Assembly: GCA_005791535.1 (NCBI GenBank)
Contig: SXWH01000053.1
Coordinates: forward strand, 1 to 44,242
DNA length: 44,242 bases
Origin: Verrucomicrobiaceae bacterium
Lineage (GTDB): Bacteria; Verrucomicrobiota; Verrucomicrobiia; Chthoniobacterales; Chthoniobacteraceae
Reading direction: 5' to 3'
Positions 9,018-17,059 of the stretch are shown in pieces. The notes below the pieces were generated by a model. That model was given only the letters and a program-made list of their open reading frames with translations. It was not told the origin of the DNA and searched no databases. Position 1 is the stretch's first letter, and each line of letters begins with the position of its first letter. Made by a program: the position numbers and the translations under genes.

Positions 9018-12000
9018 ATGGCAAAGCGTCCCGGCATTTTTCAAAGGATTCTCTCCCGCTTTAAAGGGCGGAAGGATGCCGCTCTTGCGCCTGCGCCGGA
9101 CAAGCCCAGAGCGCCGAAGGAACGCCCGAAGAAGCCCGTGCATTCATCGTTTGAGCCGCTCGAAGGCCGTATCGCGCCCGCGATTTTGCTGAATCCGTCG
9201 ACGGTGCAATACCGCGACGTGGACGGCGACCTCGTAACGGTGCGTTTTTCAAAAGCCATCTTTGTGGAAGGTACGGGGCTGAACGCGCAACTCGACCGGG
9301 TGTTTAAATTCGACACCAGAAATGTGCGTGCGGATGGAAATACCGATTCCGCGCAGGTGCTTCAGACGCTCGATTTGACCGGCGTCACCGCGTCCGTTTT
9401 TGAACAGGGCAAAAGCCCGGTGAATGGCGCGAGCATTTCCATCACCGCGGATAGCGCGGGTGGAACCGGCGATGGTCTCGTGGACGTCGGTTACGTGAAA
9501 GCGACGCTCGGTGCTACGAATGGCATCGTGCTCGGGAAAGTGCTCATCGAGGGCGACCTCGGGCGCATCGATGCGGGCTCCGCCCTGAAGCCTATGGGCG
9601 TGAAATCGCTCACCGTTAACTCGATGGGAGTTCGGGGTGCCACGACACAGGCTTCCGGCGGAACGCTCAGCAGCACTGTTTACGGTGTCGTCGAATTGCT
9701 GGCGGTGAACGACGATTTCAAAGACGCGGTATTTCGCGTGGAGAACGGGAATTTCATCGGCGGCAAAACGCTGCCGGGAAACATCGGTGCTTTGCGCATT
9801 GGCGGGAAAATTTTTACCACGACAAATCTCGCAGCGACCGATGTCGGCTCCATCGTCGTGGACGGAAACATTGGAAGCGTTCAAATCGGTACATTGCCGG
9901 GTGATGGGATCTTCGGCGGTGCAGGGCAGAATTCCGGTCGCGTTCATGCCTCCGGAACTATCGGGGATGTGACCATCAATGGCGATATCCGCGGAAGCGC
10001 CGGAAAGGACTCGGGGCAGATTTCCGGAGACAAGGGAATCGGGAACGTGACGCTGCGATTCAGCCTTTTTGCAGGTGCGGGAGAGAACAGCGGCCGGATA
10101 GCTTCCGCCTCGGGCACGCTCGGAAAAGTGAGCCTTCTCGCGATCCGGGGAGAGGCGTCTGTCGATGGTGGCGCGTCTGGAAAAAACGCCGCCTCGATTT
10201 CCGCGCCGAACGGAATCGCGGGTCTCACGATTACCGGCGGCGCGCCCGACGGAAGTATTCGCGGAGGGGTGGGCGAAGGATCGGGCTCGGTGTCCGCGGT
10301 GAACGGAAGTATTGGACCAATCGTAATTCCGGGATCGGTGCTGGGCGGCGCGGGCACATCCAGTGCGAGAATTTTTGCGGGTGTCGATATCGCTTCGGTG
10401 ACCGTGGGAGCAATCTCGGGTGGCGGTGGCGACGCATCGGCGCTCGTGCGCGCCGGTGATGACATCGGTGCTTTCGTAGTCAGTTCGTTGGCGGGCGGTG
10501 CCGGCAGCGAGTCAGGCGGCATCCGGGCTGGAGATCAGCTGAAGTCGCTCGTCGTGCACACTACGATTTCGGGTGGAGCGGGCGATGATTCGGGCGCAGT
10601 GCGGGCGGACGACATTGCGTCTGCCACCGTTCGGAATACTGGCGCATTGCCAGCCGCGATTGTGGCCGGCACTGGCCTGCGAAGCGGTTACATCGAAGCA
10701 CGCTCCAGCGCGGGTGTCGTCAAGATTTCCGGTTCGATTGATGGTTCGACACTCAACGCGGACAAGGCGGCGGGCAGCATTTTTGTCGGAGGCGAATTGC
10801 GGAGCATTTCGGTCAGCGGGTCGTTGCTGGGCGGTTCGGCCGCCGAGACGGGAGCGGTCGTGGTTCGCGGAAAGGCCGGAACAGTTTCCATCGGAGCTAA
10901 CCTCGCGGGCGGAACGGGAGCGTATTCCGGTGGAATTTCCGTGGAAGGTGCCATCGGAACAATTGCTGTGGTTGGGAATTTGACCGGCGGTTCCGGTGTT
11001 TTCAGCGGAGCCATCGTCGCAGGAACGGACTTCACATCGCCGGGTGGAATCAAGTCACTGACGATTGGTGGAACTCTCGCCGGAGGTGGCGGTGTCAATT
11101 CCGCGGTCGTTTCGGCGGGCGGAGCCATCGCGAATGCCGTGCTCGGAAAGTCCGCGGCTCCCGGAGCCGACGTGATTAAGGGCGGAGCAGGTGGTGGAAG
11201 CGGCGGTATCTTCGGCGGTGGCGGTATTGGCGTTGCGAAAATTCTTGGAAATGTGATCGGCGGCGACGGTGCCGCATCCGGAACCGTACGGGCGGGAGGA
11301 GTCGCCAGTCAGATCATCATCACCGGTGGCATTTCCGGTGGCGTCGGCGTCCAGAGCGGATCGGTGCGGATTTTGGACGGAGGCGGTATCGGCGGCGTGT
11401 TGGTGAATTTGACTGCGGGCGCGATGCTCGGTGGCACTGGCGAAGACTCCGGGCAGATTTGGGCGGACAGTTCGATTGCGAGATTGTCGATCACGCAGGC
11501 GAATGGTGCATCAGGAATCCGGAGCGGCTCTATTCTTGCGGGATTCGGCGCGGCTGCGGCCGATGAGGGGCTTTTGAAAACAGGCCGGATTATGCTGGCG
11601 AGAATCGCCGGTGATTTGCAGGCGGGTTCAGGGATGGAATCCGGTTCTGTGATTTCCGCGGGGTCGCTTAAATCGCTGAGTATCGGAGGCGCGGCGACGG
11701 GTTCGGTTATCTCGGCTGGTCGCGAAATTGGTTCGGTCAGCGCTGCTTCCCTGCAGGGTGTTCGCATCCTTGCGTTGGGGCAGGCAGTTCAGAAGACCAC
11801 GGACCTTGCGATTGCGAAGATCGCAGTGGCCGGCAATGTCGCGGGCAGCGACATTCTCGCGGGATTCGATCGATTTGGAAACGCGGTAAACGGCGCTGCG
11901 CAGATCGGCAAGGTGACCGTTGGTGGAAACTGGGCGGGCAGCAGTATGTCGGCTGGCGTCGAAGACGCGGATGGCGATGGCTTCGGTGATGCCGACGATA

Positions 12001-12221
12001 TTGCGGCACCGGTCGCGGGCTCGACGATTATCTCTCGCATCGCGTCCGTAACGATTTCCGGTGAGATTCTCGGGCGGGCGGACGCTTCGCAAGTCGGGTT
12101 CGTGGCTCGCCAGATTGATTCAATCCGCATCGGCGGCACCGCTGTCGCGCTGACACCTGCGAAAAACACGATTGTTCTCTCCACGAATTTGAACGAAATC
12201 ACCATCCGCGAAGTCGCATAG
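9018..12221 (+). CDS. LEPR-XLL motif giant protein with Gly/Ser-rich solenoid-like repeats
   Basis: A 1067-residue protein starting at ATG 9018, 2 bases after the previous stop. The N-terminus is basic (RFKGRK) and Pro/Lys-rich, followed by FEPLEGRIAPAIL at residues 45-57. This matches the EPLExRxAP (LEPR-XLL) motif found near the N-terminus of large repetitive surface proteins in this superphylum. Residues from about 240 to 900 are built from roughly 17 degenerate repeats of about 26 residues with the pattern GGxGxxSGxIxAxxxIGxVxIxGxI. The regular alternation of Gly-rich turns and short hydrophobic strands suggests a beta-solenoid (inference). A segment DADGDGFGDADD near residue 980 looks like a calcium-binding loop. 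No catalytic domain is recognised and there is no ordinary signal peptide. Likely a structural or adhesive envelope component working with its cyclophilin neighbours. Confidence 0.85.
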   Translation: MAKRPGIFQRILSRFKGRKDAALAPAPDKPRAPKERPKKPVHSSFEPLEGRIAPAILLNPSTVQYRDVDGDLVTVRFSKAIFVEGTGLNAQLDRVFKFDTRNVRADGNTDSAQVLQTLDLTGVTASVFEQGKSPVNGASISITADSAGGTGDGLVDVGYVKATLGATNGIVLGKVLIEGDLGRIDAGSALKPMGVKSLTVNSMGVRGATTQASGGTLSSTVYGVVELLAVNDDFKDAVFRVENGNFIGGKTLPGNIGALRIGGKIFTTTNLAATDVGSIVVDGNIGSVQIGTLPGDGIFGGAGQNSGRVHASGTIGDVTINGDIRGSAGKDSGQISGDKGIGNVTLRFSLFAGAGENSGRIASASGTLGKVSLLAIRGEASVDGGASGKNAASISAPNGIAGLTITGGAPDGSIRGGVGEGSGSVSAVNGSIGPIVIPGSVLGGAGTSSARIFAGVDIASVTVGAISGGGGDASALVRAGDDIGAFVVSSLAGGAGSESGGIRAGDQLKSLVVHTTISGGAGDDSGAVRADDIASATVRNTGALPAAIVAGTGLRSGYIEARSSAGVVKISGSIDGSTLNADKAAGSIFVGGELRSISVSGSLLGGSAAETGAVVVRGKAGTVSIGANLAGGTGAYSGGISVEGAIGTIAVVGNLTGGSGVFSGAIVAGTDFTSPGGIKSLTIGGTLAGGGGVNSAVVSAGGAIANAVLGKSAAPGADVIKGGAGGGSGGIFGGGGIGVAKILGNVIGGDGAASGTVRAGGVASQIIITGGISGGVGVQSGSVRILDGGGIGGVLVNLTAGAMLGGTGEDSGQIWADSSIARLSITQANGASGIRSGSILAGFGAAAADEGLLKTGRIMLARIAGDLQAGSGMESGSVISAGSLKSLSIGGAATGSVISAGREIGSVSAASLQGVRILALGQAVQKTTDLAIAKIAVAGNVAGSDILAGFDRFGNAVNGAAQIGKVTVGGNWAGSSMSAGVEDADGDGFGDADDIAAPVAGSTIISRIASVTISGEILGRADASQVGFVARQIDSIRIGGTAVALTPAKNTIVLSTNLNEITIREVA
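9150..9185 (+). other. LEPR-XLL type N-terminal motif (first copy)
   Basis: Codes for FEPLEGRIAPAI at residues 45-56 of the Gly/Ser-rich giant protein. The motif is thought to mark a class of large exported proteins; its processing is not established. The same core, EPLExRIAP, recurs in the next gene. Confidence 0.8.
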
Positions 12222-12245
12222 CAGCTCCGCCTCCATTTATTTTTC

Positions 12246-14978
12246 ATGAAACGACCACTCAGCCCCGGCATCGAACCGCTCGAATCCCGCATCGCTCCTG
12301 CGATTGTGATCGCCAATCCCGCTTTCGATATCAAGGCCGGTGCCGGCTCCACGTCGGCAACGATTGACCTCGCGAAGCTGGTGGACCCCTCGGGAAATCA
12401 CCGGACGGTGGTTGAGTTCATTACCAACTTCACGATCCCCGGCGCGTCCGGTCCCGGAGTCATCCGGCTGGAGATGTTCGATGACAAGACACCGCTGACG
12501 GTGCAGAACTTCCTCTCGTACGTGAATAACGCGAACGCCGCGAACGACTACGACGGCACTTATTTCCACCGGCTAGTGAAGGATTTCGTGCTGCAGGGTG
12601 GAGGTTACAACCCGCCGCCGAAGTTCAATGATTTTGGCCCGCACGTGGATACGCCCTTCACGGTGCACAATGAGTTCTTTGCGGATGATCCCGAACTGGA
12701 CCCGGTCGCCGGAACGCTGGCGATGGCAAAGGTCGGGACAAGCAATGGCGGTGGGCCACACAGCGCCACGAGTGAGTTCTTCATCAACTACGCGGATAAT
12801 TCGGGCATCCTCGACCCGCAAAACGGTGGATTCACCGTGTTTGGGAAGGTTGTGCAGGGGATGGATGTCGTGAACGCTCTCGCGAACCTTCGACTTGCTC
12901 CCATCAGCAATCTTGGCGGCAATGGAAACGAGGGAATTCCGACGACCGCCGCAGCGGGCGCGCAGGTCGGCGATCAAACCATCCGGATTGTCGAGGCCCG
13001 CGTCGTTCCGCCGCCGGCGGCAAACGCGAACGGTCACACATTCTCGGTGCAGGTTTTTGACAACGCGACCGGACTACCGAGCAACGATCTGCTCTCCGCG
13101 ACCATCGATGCAAACAACCAGTTGAAGCTCGCCTACAAATCCGGAAAAGCGGGCGTCGCGAAAGTGAAGGTTTCCGTTTCCAAGACCGGTGAGGCGACGG
13201 TCGATGACGAGTTTCTTGTCACTGTTCAGCCCAATCTCATCGCCGAAGTACAGAACAACATTGGCGGAACGGTGGTCCCCGGTCAGAAGGGCACAACAAA
13301 CGTGCGACTCGTGAATAACGGTGGCGGGGCTGCCAACGGGGATGTCAACGTAAGGCTTTTTCTTTCCGAGATCACCAGCGGCAACTCGGATGCCGCGAGC
13401 GGATTCACGCTCGAGGAATCCGGCGATGGCGCGGACATCGAGATTTCTGCCGATGCGGCGAAGCGTATCTCGCTCGCCGGCGGTCGGGACACGTTCATGG
13501 CGGTGAAATACGAGATCACCCCGGAGGACGCGGCAAAACTCAAGGTGGGCTCGAGCTACCGTTTGCTCGCAAAAGTCGAGACACCCGTTGGAAGCACAAT
13601 TCAGGAGCTGTTCACGGATGATAACGTCGGAAACATCCGCGATGTGCACGTTTTCAAAAACGCGTTCGGGACCGTTGATTCCGGACGCGCGCCGGTCGCG
13701 CTGACTCTTGCGGAGAATTCGACCGTCACGGGTTCCGATTTGCTGACGTTTGTCCTGAAAGGACCGGGCAGCGGCGAGGCGACGCGAAACGCCGATGGCT
13801 CGCTCACGCTGGAACTCAGTGGCACGACTTCGGCGTCATCGCTTTCTATCAAGACGGCGAAAGGCGTGGTGGCCGACATTAGTGAACTCCATATCGCCGG
13901 CACGATCGGTTCGCTGAAGCTCGCGAATACGAATCTGCACTCGCATCTTTCGATTAGTGGTGGTGCGAAGAGCATCCAGCTCGGTGACCTCGGTGCTGCG
14001 GCACCCACGGGCAGCGGGAATATCGATATCGGTGGGACGTCCAATTTGGGGACTGTGATCCAGTTCGGCACGGTGCGTGACTTTTCGTTCGATTTGACGG
14101 CCCCAATCAAGTCCCTCAAGGCGAAAGCCTGGCTGAATACGAACGCCGTGGAAACAGAAACGCTGACTCTGAATGGTATCGGCTCGCTCGCGATTGCCGG
14201 AAATTTTGAGGCGAACCTCAACGATCGCAGCGAGGCTAACGGAAGCACTTTGAAAGTCGGAGGCAACATTCAGGGCAGCACTATCGCGACGCGCTCTGCG
14301 TTCAAAAAGATCACTGCGGTCGATGTTGCTAATGCCACTTTTAATCTCGGTGCGGCGGATCGAATCGCGGCGCTCGCAAGCGCGAAGAGCGCGCTTTCGT
14401 TCGGCAATGTGACGGATTCGGCAGTCACCGCTTCCCATCCGGTGACATCGCTGACTGCTGTAGCGTGGAAGAATACGGTTGCTTCGCCGGTTGAGGAACT
14501 GAGTTTCCGCGGTTTGGGGAGCCTGAAAATTGCGACCGACCTCGAAGCGGGCATTTCGCAGGAGAGCGCGCTTCCGGTAAAATCCATCGCGGTGGATGGC
14601 GTGATTCGTAATGCGGTAATCCAGTCGGCGGGTGATATCACAACGATTTCCGCGGGAACCTTCGATGGAGTCGATATCTTCGCCGGTGTCTCGGCAAAGC
14701 CGACCCAACTTTCCGACCTCGCCTCTGCGCGGAACATCGGTTCAATCACTGCGAAAAGCGCGTTTTTGAATACGGATGTGGTAGCCGCCCAAATCGCAAA
14801 AATTTCGGTATCGGGCATTACCGGAGCGTCGGTGTCCGGTCTATTCGGATTCTACGCCGACGTTATTAAGAGCTACGTGCGGAAAGGCGGTCCGAAGTTG
14901 AGCAATCTCGATGCACCAGCGCCCGACCCGGGTGCGTACGATACCGTCGCGCCGAGTTACGAAGTGCGCGTATTTTAA
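12246..14978 (+). CDS. LEPR-XLL motif protein with cyclophilin-type peptidyl-prolyl isomerase domain
   Basis: 910 residues. The EPLESRIAP motif lies at residues 10-18, almost at the N-terminus and without a conventional signal peptide. A cyclophilin domain covers about residues 50-255: YFHRLVKDFVLQGGG (catalytic Arg 109), GTLAMAK, SEFFINYADN, FTVFGKVVQGMDVV. The key catalytic Arg, Phe and Gln are kept, so activity is plausible. Next come an Ig-like stretch, a CARDB-like module (about 335-460), and from about 480 onward a repetitive beta-rich region with phrases such as HIAGTIGSLKLAN and LNGIGSLAIAGNF, similar in style to the neighbouring solenoid protein. It follows that gene by 24 bases and is probably in the same operon. 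Its stop overlaps the trpF stop on the other strand by 4 bases (TTAA). ATG 12246 has no obvious Shine-Dalgarno. Confidence 0.88.
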   Translation: MKRPLSPGIEPLESRIAPAIVIANPAFDIKAGAGSTSATIDLAKLVDPSGNHRTVVEFITNFTIPGASGPGVIRLEMFDDKTPLTVQNFLSYVNNANAANDYDGTYFHRLVKDFVLQGGGYNPPPKFNDFGPHVDTPFTVHNEFFADDPELDPVAGTLAMAKVGTSNGGGPHSATSEFFINYADNSGILDPQNGGFTVFGKVVQGMDVVNALANLRLAPISNLGGNGNEGIPTTAAAGAQVGDQTIRIVEARVVPPPAANANGHTFSVQVFDNATGLPSNDLLSATIDANNQLKLAYKSGKAGVAKVKVSVSKTGEATVDDEFLVTVQPNLIAEVQNNIGGTVVPGQKGTTNVRLVNNGGGAANGDVNVRLFLSEITSGNSDAASGFTLEESGDGADIEISADAAKRISLAGGRDTFMAVKYEITPEDAAKLKVGSSYRLLAKVETPVGSTIQELFTDDNVGNIRDVHVFKNAFGTVDSGRAPVALTLAENSTVTGSDLLTFVLKGPGSGEATRNADGSLTLELSGTTSASSLSIKTAKGVVADISELHIAGTIGSLKLANTNLHSHLSISGGAKSIQLGDLGAAAPTGSGNIDIGGTSNLGTVIQFGTVRDFSFDLTAPIKSLKAKAWLNTNAVETETLTLNGIGSLAIAGNFEANLNDRSEANGSTLKVGGNIQGSTIATRSAFKKITAVDVANATFNLGAADRIAALASAKSALSFGNVTDSAVTASHPVTSLTAVAWKNTVASPVEELSFRGLGSLKIATDLEAGISQESALPVKSIAVDGVIRNAVIQSAGDITTISAGTFDGVDIFAGVSAKPTQLSDLASARNIGSITAKSAFLNTDVVAAQIAKISVSGITGASVSGLFGFYADVIKSYVRKGGPKLSNLDAPAPDPGAYDTVAPSYEVRVF
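12273..12299 (+). other. LEPR-XLL type N-terminal motif (second copy)
   Basis: Codes for EPLESRIAP at residues 10-18 of the cyclophilin giant protein, matching the first copy apart from Ser for Gly. Here it sits right after the start codon, so it may itself act as the targeting segment (inference). Confidence 0.8.
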
Positions 14979-15616
14979 GCGCTTCGCGCAGCAGCTATGA
15001 AATCTCGCATCATCTGCGCATTTTTGATGGCCGGCGCGGTCTCGACACCGCTCGCAACATCGACGACTGCCGGGCGCACCACGGTGATCGCGTTTGCGAC
15101 ATTCTCCGGCTTCAGTCCGCCGGCGAGCCAGACGCGCAGCGTTGGGTTTTCCTCCCGGAAGCGGCGAGCCAGTTGAAGATCCACGCGTGCGCCAGTTCCT
15201 CCGAATTCGCCCGGGACGTGGGCATCGAGCAATATGTCGTTTGTCGAAAATCCCGCCGCTCCGCCGGCTACCGCAGGATCATTGGCGCGAACCGCTTTGA
15301 TGATCGGCTTGCCGAGTGCAGCGATGCGCGCACATTCCTCGGCGTCCTCGTCGCCATGTAACTGGAGCGCATCGATGAAAGGAAGCGCGGCAATTCGGGC
15401 GGCGAATTCCCGGGACGCATTGATGAGAAGCGCGATTCTCGGCACTCGAAGCTTGGCAATCCATGCACCGTTTTGCTCGATGTCGATAAATCGCTTCGTG
15501 CCGCTCCAGGTATTAAAGCCCAGGAAGTCGACGCCCGCTTCGACTGCAGCAATCGCGTCGGCTTCACGTGTGATGCCGCAGACTTTTACGGCGGTGCGAC
15601 TGGTCGGCAGGATCAT
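14975..15616 (-). CDS. trpF: Phosphoribosylanthranilate isomerase
   Basis: A 213-residue TIM-barrel enzyme of tryptophan synthesis that converts N-(5-phosphoribosyl)anthranilate to the CdRP intermediate. Signature strands are all visible: KVCGIT with the catalytic Cys, LQLHGDED, LLDAHVPGEFGGTG with the catalytic Asp, LAGGLKPENV and VDVASGVE. Its ATG at 15616 overlaps the stop of the upstream membrane-protein gene (ATGA, 15613-15616), so translation is probably coupled. Its stop overlaps that of the convergent cyclophilin gene. No other trp genes are present here, so it is separated from any main trp cluster. The identification is firm. Confidence 0.96.
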   Translation of the reverse strand: MILPTSRTAVKVCGITREADAIAAVEAGVDFLGFNTWSGTKRFIDIEQNGAWIAKLRVPRIALLINASREFAARIAALPFIDALQLHGDEDAEECARIAALGKPIIKAVRANDPAVAGGAAGFSTNDILLDAHVPGEFGGTGARVDLQLARRFREENPTLRVWLAGGLKPENVANAITVVRPAVVDVASGVETAPAIKNAQMMRDFIAAARSA

Positions 15617-16068
15617 CGGATGACCCGTCCTTTCACCTGCTTCATGCCGCCGGCATCGCGGGTTTCCTGTTCCTCGTTGGGAACTGACGGACGGAGGCTG
15701 GATGCTTGAACATTCAGCCGGACGCGCAGCGAGGAATGGAAGATGAAGCCGAAAATACCGGTGATCACGGCTCCTCCGACGGCTGTCGCGAGTCGAGGAA
15801 CGTCAAATCCCCGAACGAGAAATCCCACCGACCAAAAGATGCCGACGTTTGCGGCGAAGTAGGCGAAAGCAAGAAGCGGAAGGGTGGTCCTGCGAATGGC
15901 GAACAGGGAACCGGCGATCAGGAAGGGCCGGATTACCATTTGCGAAAGCGCCAGCAGCGCACCGACGGCAATGAGTGGAAGAAAGCCTGAACAACGGATG
16001 TCCGTGAGCCACGCCGCGATCGCGGCGGCGGCCGACATGGCGATGGTTCGCTGGATGAATTGGTTCAC
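15613..16068 (-). CDS. Small membrane protein, phage holin family IV (YvlD-like)
   Basis: 151 residues with about four hydrophobic helices: residues about 8-24, 29-50, 62-85 and 90-112. A charged cytosolic tail rich in Glu, Arg and Lys follows. The pattern QMVIRPFLIAGSLFAI followed by further helices fits the four-TM family named holin superfamily IV, found in many chromosomes without any phage link. Molecular function is unknown. It overlaps trpF by 4 bases and is probably transcribed with it, but no functional connection to tryptophan synthesis is evident. Nothing phage-like lies nearby, so I do not read it as a lysis gene. Confidence 0.75.
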   Translation of the reverse strand: MNQFIQRTIAMSAAAAIAAWLTDIRCSGFLPLIAVGALLALSQMVIRPFLIAGSLFAIRRTTLPLLAFAYFAANVGIFWSVGFLVRGFDVPRLATAVGGAVITGIFGFIFHSSLRVRLNVQASSLRPSVPNEEQETRDAGGMKQVKGRVIR

Positions 16069-16105
16069 TGGGGCGTGTGTTTAGCACGGATTGGCCGGGA
16101 GCCAA

Positions 16106-16119
16106 GCCTGCCGGCAGGC
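16106..16119. repeat. 14-base perfect palindrome after the ROK kinase gene
   Basis: GCCTGCCGGCAGGC lies 1 base beyond the stop of the ROK kinase gene and upstream of the holin-like gene on the same strand. It can fold as a 5-pair stem with a CCGG loop, but no T-run follows. It could be a weak terminator, an mRNA-stabilising hairpin or a dispersed palindromic unit. Confidence 0.5.
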
Positions 16120-16120
16120 G

Positions 16121-17053
16121 TCACGACTCCAGGGCGAGTTCGGCGCACCCGATGATGCCGGCGTCGTTTCCGAGCTCCGCGGGAACAATTTTCAGTTGTT
16201 CGTGAAACAAAGGTGATACGCGGTCGCGGATGGTGCGCCGAATCGGGTCCATCACGAGTGGTCCGGCCTTGGCGATTCCGCCGCCGATCACGATCGCATC
16301 GGGATTTAGCAGCCACACGGCATTCACCAGAGCTGCGCCGATTTCCGTGCCGATTTGTTCCCACAGTCCGATGGCAATCGAGTCGCCCTGTGAGGCAAGG
16401 GAGGACAAGTCGGCTGGGGTGCATTCCGCTGCGGTGCGCGGGCGCCCGGCTGCGTTGTAGAGGCGGGCGGCGCGTTCCGCAGTCTGCTTGTTTCCCACGT
16501 ACACTTCGAGGTCTCCAGGTGTGCCGTAAACGCCGCGCGGACCGTTCAGATCGATACTCGTGTGGCCAATTTCCGCCGCGGCGAATCGTGTGCCACGAAA
16601 TAGCTTTCCTTCAAGCACGAGCCCGCAACCGACTCCGGTGCCGAGCGTGATGCAAACGGCGTTTTGTGCGCCCTTTGCCGCGCCGTGGAGAAATTCGGCA
16701 TAGGCCATCGCGTTCGCGTCGTTTTCGATCGCGGCTTTCAGGCCCGTACGCTCTTGAATCATCCGCACCATCGGAACCTCATGCCAGCCTTTGACGTTGG
16801 TGAGTGAATGGACGACGCCGGACTTGCAATCGACAAAGCCGGGGAAGCCGATGCCGATTCCCGAAATCGCGGGATGCGAGGCACGGAGCGCCTTTACGAC
16901 ATCAAAAAGCGCTTCAATGAGCGTGAGCGAACTTGCGTGCTTCGCCGGGTCGATGATTGCGCCGCGCGCGACGATCGCGCCGTTTTCGACGACTGCGGAT
17001 TTGATACTCGTACCGCCGAAGTCGATGCCGATGGATTGTTTGGAGCCGGACAT
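16121..17053 (-). CDS. ROK-family sugar kinase (polyphosphate/ATP glucokinase-like)
   Basis: A 310-residue ROK protein, about the usual length for the kinase branch, likely phosphorylating glucose or a related hexose. Motifs: IGIDFGGTSIKSAVV (phosphate-1), GFPGFVD, ENDANAMAYAE with the catalytic Asp, LGTGVGCGLV (phosphate-2), EIGHTSID and IVIGGGI (adenosine side). It has no DNA-binding domain at its N-terminus, so it is a kinase rather than a ROK repressor. Unusually, the Cys-rich zinc motif (CxCGxxGCxE) that normally follows EIGH is replaced by GPRGVYGTPGDLE, with no Cys at all. Some ROK proteins lack this zinc site, and PPGK-type glucokinases are one such group. Substrate and phosphate donor cannot be fixed from sequence alone. 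Confidence 0.88.
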   Translation of the reverse strand: MSGSKQSIGIDFGGTSIKSAVVENGAIVARGAIIDPAKHASSLTLIEALFDVVKALRASHPAISGIGIGFPGFVDCKSGVVHSLTNVKGWHEVPMVRMIQERTGLKAAIENDANAMAYAEFLHGAAKGAQNAVCITLGTGVGCGLVLEGKLFRGTRFAAAEIGHTSIDLNGPRGVYGTPGDLEVYVGNKQTAERAARLYNAAGRPRTAAECTPADLSSLASQGDSIAIGLWEQIGTEIGAALVNAVWLLNPDAIVIGGGIAKAGPLVMDPIRRTIRDRVSPLFHEQLKIVPAELGNDAGIIGCAELALES

Positions 17054-17059
17054 AATGAA

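Noticed and set aside
9740..11730. Repeats of the Gly/Ser-rich protein as a DNA-level tandem array
   Set aside because: The repeats are conserved only at protein level; the DNA units differ widely, so this is not a recent satellite expansion or a CRISPR-like array.
15613..16068. Holin-like gene as a sign of a prophage
   Set aside because: No integrase, capsid, tail or lysin genes are nearby; this four-helix family is common in ordinary chromosomes.
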